NCBI GenBank assembly: GCA_002402575.1
Contig: DHGD01000093.1
Span: 1-12,278 of the forward strand
Source: Syntrophomonas sp. UBA4807
Lineage (GTDB): Bacteria; Bacillota; Syntrophomonadia; Syntrophomonadales; Syntrophomonadaceae
Length of the DNA stretch: 12,278 nt
Reading direction: 5' to 3'
Below are positions 6,107 to 12,278 of the stretch, one piece after another. The first letter of the stretch is position 1, and every line of letters begins with the position of its first letter. The notes under the pieces were generated by a model that made no database searches, was not told the DNA's origin, and worked only from the letters and a program-made list of their open reading frames with translations. Position numbers and translations under genes: made by a program.

Positions 6107-7860
6107 AGGTGAGAGTCGGATTGGGAAGTTGCGGTATCGCAGCGGGGGCTCTGGAAGTATGGGACGCACTGCATGATTCGGCAGCGCCCGGATTGGAAAT
6201 TGAAAAACAGCAAACCGGCTGCAACGGTATGTGCTATCAAGAACCACTGGTGGATATCATTGACGACAGTGGCTCGGTTTACTCTTATGGCAGGGTCAAT
6301 CCCCAACGCTTGGAAGAAATCATTGCTGCCCACCAAAGCGGGGCTGGTCCCCTTGCAGCTTACCTTACCGCCACTCAGGATCACGATGGTGATTTTCTCA
6401 GCCGACAGGTGAAGGTTGCCCTGCGCAATTGCGGCCATATTGATCCCGAGTCGCTAGATGATTATCGCCTCTCAGGCGGTTATGCGGCCCTGCAAAAAGC
6501 CCTGACCTTATCTCCGCAGGAGGTTATAGAGGAGGTTAAAACCTCGGGTCTAAGAGGACGCGGCGGGGCAGGTTTCCCCACCTGGTTCAAGTGGCAGAAT
6601 ACCAGAACTCAAACCGCTCCGGTCAAATACGTGGTGTGCAATGCTGACGAAGGCGATCCCGGAGCATTCATGGACCGCAGCGTCCTGGAAGGGGATCCTC
6701 ACACCGTATTGGAAGGTATGACCATCGCCGGTTACGCTATTGGAGCCCGGGAAGGCATCATTTATTGCCGGGCGGAATATCCCCTGGCTATAAGACGGCT
6801 GTCGCTGGCCATTCAATCCGCCCGCCAGTCAGGACTGCTGGGAGAAAACATCATGAACAGTGGTTTTGGCTTTGATATCCGCATCAAACAGGGAGCGGGC
6901 GCCTTCGTATGCGGCGAGGAGACCGCGCTGATCGCTTCTTTGGAAGGGGAGCGGGGTATGCCCCGTCTCAAGCCGCCCTATCCCTCGGTACGCGGCTATT
7001 GGGGACACCCTACCAATATAAATAATGTAGAAACTTTTGCCAATGTGCCCTGGATAATAAATAACGGCGGCGCGGCTTTCGCAGCCATGGGAACCGAAGA
7101 CAGCAAAGGAACCAAGGTGTTTGCCTTGGCAGGCAAAATCAACCGCGGCGGCCTGGTAGAGGTGCCGATGGGTATAACCCTGCGCGAGATAATATACGAC
7201 ATCGGCGGCGGGATAAGAGACGGCAAACGATTCAAAGCCGTGCAGCAGGGCGGCCCAGCCGGAGGATGTATTCCTGAAGCCCATTTGGACACTCCCATTG
7301 ATTATCAGAAGATCACCAGCCTGGGCGCCATTATGGGATCGGGGGGAATGATAGTAGTCGATGAAGATACTTGCATGGTGGATCTGGCGCGTTATTTCCT
7401 GGATTTTACCCAGAAGGAATCCTGCGGCAAATGTGTGCAGTGCCGCATCGGCACCCGGCGCATGCTTGATATTATCGAACGTATCTGTGCGGGGCAAGGC
7501 CAGCCTGAAGATATCGGGCTTTTGGAAGAACTGGGCCGGCAAATCAGCGAGGCCTCGCTGTGCGGCCTGGGACAGGGCGCACCTAACCCGGTGCTGACCA
7601 CTTTGAGATATTTCCGGGAGGAATATGAAGCCCATATACACGATAAGAAATGTCCGGCCAAACAGTGCAAAGCACTTATCAAATATGTTATCGATGCCGA
7701 CAAATGCACAGGATGCACCATATGTGCCCAAAGATGCCCGGTACGGTGCATTTGCGGCGACAAGCGCAGTGTGCACCACATTGAGCAGGAGAAGTGCATT
7801 AAGTGCGGAACCTGTTTGGAAGTCTGTCCCCCCCGATTTTCGGCAGTAAGGGTTGATTAA
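6103..7860 (+). CDS. stnB: NuoF-like flavin/iron-sulfur subunit of Stn-type bifurcating transhydrogenase
   Basis: This 585-residue soluble subunit probably binds NAD(H) and FMN; in bifurcating relatives (HydB, StnB) this flavin site splits electrons. Domain order: a thioredoxin-like N-terminus (1-75) with C10, C40 and C44 (GSCGIAAGA, TGCNGMCYQEP); the NuoF core with FMN/NADH motifs GLRGRGGAGFPTWFKW (149-164), CNADEGDPGAFMDRS (179-193) and GAGAFVCGEETALIASLEGE (264-283); the [4Fe-4S] site ESCGKCVQCRIGTRR with C441, C444, C447 and C487; a CPAKQC pair (517-522); and a C-terminal two-[4Fe-4S] ferredoxin domain (C535/538/541/545 and C565/568/571/575), a likely docking or exit route for ferredoxin electrons. 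The fused ferredoxin separates it from plain Complex I NuoF. Only three cysteines are visible in the thioredoxin-like domain where four would bind a cluster. It lies 14 bases upstream of the large subunit gene. Confidence 0.88.
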   Translation: MKVRVGLGSCGIAAGALEVWDALHDSAAPGLEIEKQQTGCNGMCYQEPLVDIIDDSGSVYSYGRVNPQRLEEIIAAHQSGAGPLAAYLTATQDHDGDFLSRQVKVALRNCGHIDPESLDDYRLSGGYAALQKALTLSPQEVIEEVKTSGLRGRGGAGFPTWFKWQNTRTQTAPVKYVVCNADEGDPGAFMDRSVLEGDPHTVLEGMTIAGYAIGAREGIIYCRAEYPLAIRRLSLAIQSARQSGLLGENIMNSGFGFDIRIKQGAGAFVCGEETALIASLEGERGMPRLKPPYPSVRGYWGHPTNINNVETFANVPWIINNGGAAFAAMGTEDSKGTKVFALAGKINRGGLVEVPMGITLREIIYDIGGGIRDGKRFKAVQQGGPAGGCIPEAHLDTPIDYQKITSLGAIMGSGGMIVVDEDTCMVDLARYFLDFTQKESCGKCVQCRIGTRRMLDIIERICAGQGQPEDIGLLEELGRQISEASLCGLGQGAPNPVLTTLRYFREEYEAHIHDKKCPAKQCKALIKYVIDADKCTGCTICAQRCPVRCICGDKRSVHHIEQEKCIKCGTCLEVCPPRFSAVRVD

Positions 7861-7874
7861 GGAGGAGTTGCGGT

Positions 7875-10800
7875 ATGATAGAGATTAATGGAAAACCGAT
7901 ACCGCTTCAGCCAGGTTGCACCATATTGGAAATGGCAGCCCGGCACGGCATAGAGATTCCCACCTTGTGCCATGACGGGAGGATCAAGACCTATGGCGCC
8001 TGCGGGCTGTGTGTAGTCGAAGTGGAAGGCATGAAAAATCTGGTCAGAGCCTGCGCCACCGAGGCAATGCCGGGAATGAAGATAAGCACCGGCAGCGGGC
8101 GGGTAAAACAATCCCGCAAGCTGACCCTGGAGCTGATGTTGTCCGACCACCGCGGGGATTGCCGCCCCCCCTGCTCACGGGCCTGCCCTGCGGATACCGA
8201 CTGCCAGGGCTATGTGGGCTTGATCGCCAATAACAGATTTGACGAGGCCTTGCGGCTTTTAAAAGAAAGCTACCCGCTGCCTTTTAGCATCGGTATGATC
8301 TGCCCTCATCCCTGCGAAAAGGAGTGCCGCCGCCAGATGGTGGAGGAGCCTGTTGCCATAGCTGATTTGAAGGCTTTTGTAGCCCATCAGGATTTGAGCC
8401 GCCTCCAGCCTTATCTTCCCGAAGTAAAACCTCCCACTGGAAAGCGGGTGGCAGTGGTGGGCTCCGGCCCGGCAGGTCTTACCGCCGCTTATTTCCTAGC
8501 CCGGGCCGGGCATGAGGTGAGCATTTATGAAGCCATGCCGCAGGCGGGGGGGATGCTGCGCTACGGTATTCCCGAATACCGGCTGCCCAAAGCCTTATTA
8601 GATAAAGAGATAGAACTGATCACCGCCCTGGGGGTGAGGATAATAACCGGCGCCAGGGTACCGGAAGACATTGGCCTGGAGTTTTTAGAGGCCAATTATA
8701 ATGCAATTTTCCTGGGAATCGGAGCCTGGCGTTCATCGCGCATCGGCTGCCGGGGCGAAGAACATGCTGATGTTTTGGGGGGTATAGATTTTCTTCGCCA
8801 GGTAGCCATGCGGGAGCCGGTAAAACTTGGCTCGCGAGTGGCCGTAGTAGGCGGAGGCAACACCGCTATGGATGCGGCCCGTACTGCGGTTCGCCTGGGA
8901 GCCAGCCAGGTGGTGGTTTTGTACCGCCGTACCCGCGCAGAAATGCCGGCCGAGGACATAGAAATAGCCGAGGCTCAGGAGGAAGGCGTTATATTCCGAT
9001 TCCTGGTGGCTCCAGAGGAGATTGTCAGCAAGGCTGAAGGCCTGGCGGGGATAACCGTCCAGAAAATGAAACTTGGTGAAGCGGATGCCTCGGGACGGCG
9101 CAGCCCGGTTCCCACCGGAGAAAGCGAATTCATCGAAGTGGATACTGTCATAGCCGCTATCGGACAGCAAGTCGATGCCAGCGGCTTTGACCCGGTGGGC
9201 TTAAGCCGCTGGGGCAGTCTGGCGGTAAATGAAGATACCCTGCAGACTGCGCTGCCCAATATTTTCGCCGGGGGTGACGCGGTTACCGGCCCTGGTATTG
9301 CCATTGCCGCAATAGCCCAGGGGCAAAAGGCGGCCAGGTCAATTGACTGCTATCTTAAAGGTTTGAAAATAACCACCGCTTCAACCTACCTGAGTGAGAA
9401 ACAGGTGAATGCTGCGGATTTTGCAGGTTATAGCGTACAACCGCGGCAGCATCCCCGCCACCAGGCGCCGCTGGAGCGGCGCGGCGACTTCCGGCTGGTC
9501 AAACAGGTATTCACTGCAGATAAGGCCAGGGCGGAAGCCAGCCGCTGTATGGAATGCGGCTGCCTGGACTATTACCAGTGCAGTCTGATCCAATATGCCC
9601 GGGAGTATGAAGTTCAGCCTCAGCGCTGGCAAGGGATGGCTAAAAAGGTCCGGCCTGTTGAGGAGCATCCCTTCATGTTCAGAGATGCTAACAAATGTAT
9701 ATTGTGCGGACTGTGTGTGAGAATGTGTGACGAGATAATCGGCGCGGCTGCGCTGGGATTGGTGGAACGGGGTTTTGATACCGTGGTTGAACCCGAGATG
9801 GGGGTGGCTTTAAGCCAGACTTCCTGTATTAACTGCGGGCAATGCGTTGCGGTGTGTCCCACCGGGGCCCTGGTCGAACGGGGTTTGTCACGCAAGAACA
9901 TTCCGCTGCAATTGGAAGAAAGTGTGACCACCTGCTCCTTTTGCGGTATGGGTTGCCAGCAGCGGGTTAAAAGCTATGGAGAGCTGATCGTCCGGATTGA
10001 ACCGGCCGGAGAGGGACTTTTGTGCTCGCGGGGGCGCTTCGGTTGGCAGGAGAACCAGACCGAGAGGATTATCCATCCGTGGATTAAGGAAAACGGGCAG
10101 TGGCGGCAGGCTGATTGGAATGAAACCCTGGAAGCAGTGGTGTGCGTCAGGGGCGGAGCCATGTCACTGCCTTATCCTGCGGCAGTATTTATGAGTCCTG
10201 CTTATACTGTTGAGGAGGCCGGCGCGGCCGCTTATATAGCCCACGGCATGCAAGCCGGATATCTGAGCAGCTTCACCCGCAATGCCGGGGAAGGCCTGCA
10301 GCGCATCTTGGGGGATAATTTATCCAGCAATAAATTGAACGAACTGCACCAGGCTGACTTGATCCTGATGCTGGGATCTTTCAAGTACAATCAGGTTCCG
10401 GCCATCAGAGCCCGCCAGGCTGCGGAACGGGGAGCCCGATTGATTGTAATAAGCCCTGACGAGAGCATTGCCGATGACCGGGCTTTGCTCAGGATCTGCC
10501 CGGAGGACAACAACATAGAACTGTTGTTGCAAATACTGGCTGCGACGGTGCCCCACCCGCAATCCGCCCCGGATAACGCTTGGGAAGGATGGAGCGAAGT
10601 GGCCCAATTGACAGCAGGCATAAATATTGGAGCCGTGGCCGCCCAAATAGCCGAACTATACACTGCCGCCTCGCGGGCGGTGATTCTGGTTGACGGTTAT
10701 ACCACCAGCATCGCCGCGGTGCAGGTTTTGGCCGACCTGGCCGTGGTGAGCGGCCATATTGGATCAGTGGCAAATGGTATCATCGTGATCTCCCCTGGAG

Positions 10801-11357
10801 GCAATGCTACCGGGGTATGGCAGGCCGGGTTCAAACAGCCGCGTCAGGAAGTATTGGAGGCCCTGTATCAGGGTAGTCTGAAATCCATATTTATATGGGG
10901 AGAAGATCCGGTGGGATGTGGTATGATCCAGGCTGAAACGCTGCGCCGGGCTGATCACCTGGTGGTGATGACCCCTTACTGGAACGACACCGCCGCCATA
11001 GCGGATGTGGTCCTGCCTGGTTCCCTGCCTATGGAAACTAATGGTACCTATGTCAGCGCCGACGGCAGTTTGAAACATGTGCAGGCGGTGCAGCCGCCCC
11101 CATCGGGCTATGATAATATAACCATTTTCGAGTCTATTATGCGCCTCCTGCAGTTGCGCCCGGAATTGCGCATGAAGGTTTTGCCCGAACAAAAGTGGTC
11201 TCAAGCCGTGCAGTATGCGGATAAATTTGCTTATGAGGACGGCAAAGCCCACCTATCGCTGCCAGTTTTTGAAAAGATATTTGTGGATCCATATTCTTGC
11301 GATCCTGTTTTCAACAGGTTTAATCACACCCTTTCAAAACACGGTTTGAGCGATTAA
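7875..11357 (+). CDS. stnA: Large NuoG-ferredoxin/GltD/molybdopterin-like fusion subunit of Stn-type transhydrogenase
   Basis: The protein has 1160 residues. Visible modules in order: a NuoG-type [2Fe-2S] domain (C32, C43, C46, C60); a GltD/NfnB-like cysteine-rich region (C96, C100, C104, C110; C143, C147, C151) and flavoprotein with FAD motif VVGSGPAGLTAA (194-205), NADP-domain motif VVGGGNTAMDAARTA (324-338) and FAD-closing AGGDAVTGPGIAIAAIAQGQ (465-484); a CMECGC...C site (C558-C569); a two-[4Fe-4S] ferredoxin (C608-C618, C651-C661); a [4Fe-4S] site of molybdopterin oxidoreductases (C687, C690, C694, C717); then a shortened molybdopterin-oxidoreductase-like region to the end. No Sec/Cys/His active-site signature of formate dehydrogenase and no H-cluster motif are visible, so the last part is probably structural, as in NuoG. 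This layout fits the Stn large subunit, which handles NADP(H) at the FAD and wires electrons to the NuoE/F-like partners. The start has AAGGAGG at 7859-7865. Confidence 0.85.
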   Translation: MIEINGKPIPLQPGCTILEMAARHGIEIPTLCHDGRIKTYGACGLCVVEVEGMKNLVRACATEAMPGMKISTGSGRVKQSRKLTLELMLSDHRGDCRPPCSRACPADTDCQGYVGLIANNRFDEALRLLKESYPLPFSIGMICPHPCEKECRRQMVEEPVAIADLKAFVAHQDLSRLQPYLPEVKPPTGKRVAVVGSGPAGLTAAYFLARAGHEVSIYEAMPQAGGMLRYGIPEYRLPKALLDKEIELITALGVRIITGARVPEDIGLEFLEANYNAIFLGIGAWRSSRIGCRGEEHADVLGGIDFLRQVAMREPVKLGSRVAVVGGGNTAMDAARTAVRLGASQVVVLYRRTRAEMPAEDIEIAEAQEEGVIFRFLVAPEEIVSKAEGLAGITVQKMKLGEADASGRRSPVPTGESEFIEVDTVIAAIGQQVDASGFDPVGLSRWGSLAVNEDTLQTALPNIFAGGDAVTGPGIAIAAIAQGQKAARSIDCYLKGLKITTASTYLSEKQVNAADFAGYSVQPRQHPRHQAPLERRGDFRLVKQVFTADKARAEASRCMECGCLDYYQCSLIQYAREYEVQPQRWQGMAKKVRPVEEHPFMFRDANKCILCGLCVRMCDEIIGAAALGLVERGFDTVVEPEMGVALSQTSCINCGQCVAVCPTGALVERGLSRKNIPLQLEESVTTCSFCGMGCQQRVKSYGELIVRIEPAGEGLLCSRGRFGWQENQTERIIHPWIKENGQWRQADWNETLEAVVCVRGGAMSLPYPAAVFMSPAYTVEEAGAAAYIAHGMQAGYLSSFTRNAGEGLQRILGDNLSSNKLNELHQADLILMLGSFKYNQVPAIRARQAAERGARLIVISPDESIADDRALLRICPEDNNIELLLQILAATVPHPQSAPDNAWEGWSEVAQLTAGINIGAVAAQIAELYTAASRAVILVDGYTTSIAAVQVLADLAVVSGHIGSVANGIIVISPGGNATGVWQAGFKQPRQEVLEALYQGSLKSIFIWGEDPVGCGMIQAETLRRADHLVVMTPYWNDTAAIADVVLPGSLPMETNGTYVSADGSLKHVQAVQPPPSGYDNITIFESIMRLLQLRPELRMKVLPEQKWSQAVQYADKFAYEDGKAHLSLPVFEKIFVDPYSCDPVFNRFNHTLSKHGLSD

Positions 11358-11408
11358 ATAATGTATCCGGTATACAGGTAAAAGCCTGCCATCATGCATA
11401 CAATATAT

Positions 11409-11441
11409 CTGAGCGCAGCCTATTTACAGGGCTGCGCTCAG
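11409..11441. repeat. 12-bp perfect inverted repeat between stnA and gdhA
   Basis: CTGAGCGCAGCC (11409-11420) and GGCTGCGCTCAG (11430-11441) flank a 9-base AT-rich loop. As RNA it would be a very stable hairpin that could end stnA transcription, but it is followed by CTTCTATAATTT, not a clean U-tract. Its loop holds the -35 box and its right arm the spacer of a near-consensus promoter, so an operator role, or a double role, is possible. Confidence 0.8.
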
Positions 11442-11451
11442 CTTCTATAAT
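11423..11451 (+). promoter_or_regulatory. Promoter of gdhA
   Basis: TTTACA (11423-11428) and TATAAT (11446-11451) are separated by exactly 17 bases and match 11 of 12 sigma-A consensus positions. Transcription would start near 11458, giving a leader of about 37 nt. The promoter implies that gdhA can be transcribed independently of the upstream operon. Confidence 0.75.
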
Positions 11452-11494
11452 TTCATTGGGCTTGAAGAAAAGCTATACCAAAGGAGGTAGCCTT

Positions 11495-12278
11495 ATGGAC
11501 TATATTAATGAATTGCTGTCCCGGGTGGAGAAGAGAAATCCCCATGAACCAGAATTCTTACAGGCTGTTGCTGAGGTGTTGGAATCACTGGAACCTGTTA
11601 TCGTCAAACATCCCGAATATGTAGAAGCAGGTATTTTGGAAAGAATAGTTGAACCGGAAAGACAGATCATTTTCCGGGTACCCTGGGTGGATGACAGTGG
11701 GACGGTGCAGGTAAACCGGGGTTTTCGCTTCGAGTTTAGCAGCGCCATCGGACCTTATAAAGGGGGACTGCGGTTTCATCCCTCGGTAAATGCCAGCATC
11801 ATTAAGTTCCTGGGCTTTGAGCAGATATTTAAAAACTCTCTGACCGGCCTGCCTATCGGGGGAGGAAAAGGCGGAAGTGATTTTGACCCCAAGGGCAAAT
11901 CGGATGGCGAAGTAATGAGGTTCTGCCAGAGCTTCATGACTGAGCTGTTCCGGCACATTGGGGCTGATACCGATGTTCCTGCCGGGGATATTGGAGTGGG
12001 CGGCAGAGAGATCGGCTATATGTACGGCCAATACAAGCGTTTGGCCAACCGCTTCGAAGGAGTGCTGACCGGCAAAGGCCTGGCCTATGGCGGCAGTCTG
12101 GTCCGCACCGAGGCAACCGGCTATGCATTGGTGTATTTTACTGAAGAAATGCTCAAGTCCAAAGGAGAGAACTTTGCCGGCAAACGGGTGGTGGTATCCG
12201 GTTCTGGCAATGTGGCTATCTATGCGGCCGAAAAAGCCGCCCAACTGGGAGCCAAAGTGGTCGCCATGAGCGATTCCA
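11495..12278 (+). CDS. gdhA: NADP-type glutamate dehydrogenase (3' partial)
   Basis: The first 261 codons are present and run off the window; the whole family protein is about 450 residues. The enzyme reversibly forms glutamate from 2-oxoglutarate and ammonium with NAD(P)H, usually as a soluble hexamer. Visible motifs: GFRFEFSSAIGPYKGGLRFH (76-95), with a substrate-binding lysine; the catalytic site LPIGGGKGGSDFDPKGKSD (119-137), with K125; PAGDIGVGGREIGYMYGQY (162-180), with catalytic D165; LTGKGLAYGGSLVRTEATGY (191-210); and the dinucleotide fold VVSGSGNVAIYAAEKA (233-248). The fold ends in AMSDS, like the NADP-specific E. coli enzyme (ASDSS), rather than an acidic NAD-type end. The start is set by a perfect AAAGGAGG site (11480-11487), 7 bases before ATG. 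It lies 137 bases after the transhydrogenase operon, which may supply its NADPH. Confidence 0.92.
   Translation, partial: MDYINELLSRVEKRNPHEPEFLQAVAEVLESLEPVIVKHPEYVEAGILERIVEPERQIIFRVPWVDDSGTVQVNRGFRFEFSSAIGPYKGGLRFHPSVNASIIKFLGFEQIFKNSLTGLPIGGGKGGSDFDPKGKSDGEVMRFCQSFMTELFRHIGADTDVPAGDIGVGGREIGYMYGQYKRLANRFEGVLTGKGLAYGGSLVRTEATGYALVYFTEEMLKSKGENFAGKRVVVSGSGNVAIYAAEKAAQLGAKVVAMSDS

Noticed and set aside
6829..7779. 316-codon minus-strand open frame
   Set aside because: It is the antisense shadow of the NuoF-like gene, whose motifs are intact.
7875..11357. FeFe hydrogenase or catalytic formate dehydrogenase
   Set aside because: No H-cluster cysteine motifs and no active-site Cys/Sec signature are visible; the GltD-like NADP flavoprotein module points to a transhydrogenase.
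1..12278. CRISPR array, tRNA, rRNA, phage or transposase genes
   Set aside because: No regularly spaced repeats, tRNA-like folds, rRNA blocks or transposase or integrase motifs were seen on either strand.

Overview
The window looks like chromosomal DNA from an anaerobic, Clostridia-like Firmicute (perhaps Syntrophomonadales, Peptococcaceae or an acetogen). This rests on strong AAGGAGG-type ribosome sites, GTG starts, consensus-like sigma-A promoters, intrinsic terminators, a YlbF-family protein and redox genes typical of strict anaerobes. The taxon is an inference; no 16S or other marker gene is present.

Layout. 1-110: the lysine/alanine-rich C-terminal end of an unidentified gene and its terminator. 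111 to about 479: a compact ORF-less group II intron resembling bacterial class C, starting just past that terminator. 503-839, minus strand: RNase P RNA (rnpB), lying tail-to-tail with the intron, with its own promoter at 864-892. 1080-1438: a small three-helix membrane protein and its terminator. 1475-3292: a RACo-like ASKHA protein with an N-terminal [2Fe-2S] ferredoxin domain. 3349-5403: a promoter, a CaCA-family cation/Ca2+ antiporter, a RidA-family protein, a YlbF-family protein and a terminator. 5473-5540: a possible attenuator with two hairpins whose loops are complementary. 5564-11357: a three-gene operon (NuoE-like, NuoF-like, and a 1160-residue NuoG-ferredoxin/GltD/molybdopterin-like fusion). 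11409-11451: a strong promoter interwoven with a 12-bp inverted repeat. 11495 to the end: the start of an NADP-type glutamate dehydrogenase gene.

The main system is the 5.8-kb operon. Its architecture matches what I recall of the Stn (Sporomusa-type Nfn) electron-bifurcating transhydrogenases: NuoE/NuoF-like NADH and FMN subunits, plus a large subunit joining a NADP(H)-binding GltD/NfnB-like flavoprotein to a NuoG-like iron-sulfur chain and a cut-down molybdopterin-oxidoreductase fold. No FeFe-hydrogenase H-cluster motif and no formate-dehydrogenase active-site Cys/Sec is visible. The simplest reading is a soluble complex that couples NADPH, NAD+ and ferredoxin. The next gene, gdhA, encodes an NADP-type enzyme that would draw on the same NADPH pool.

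All assignments come from reading the sequence and remembered family features. No database search was run.
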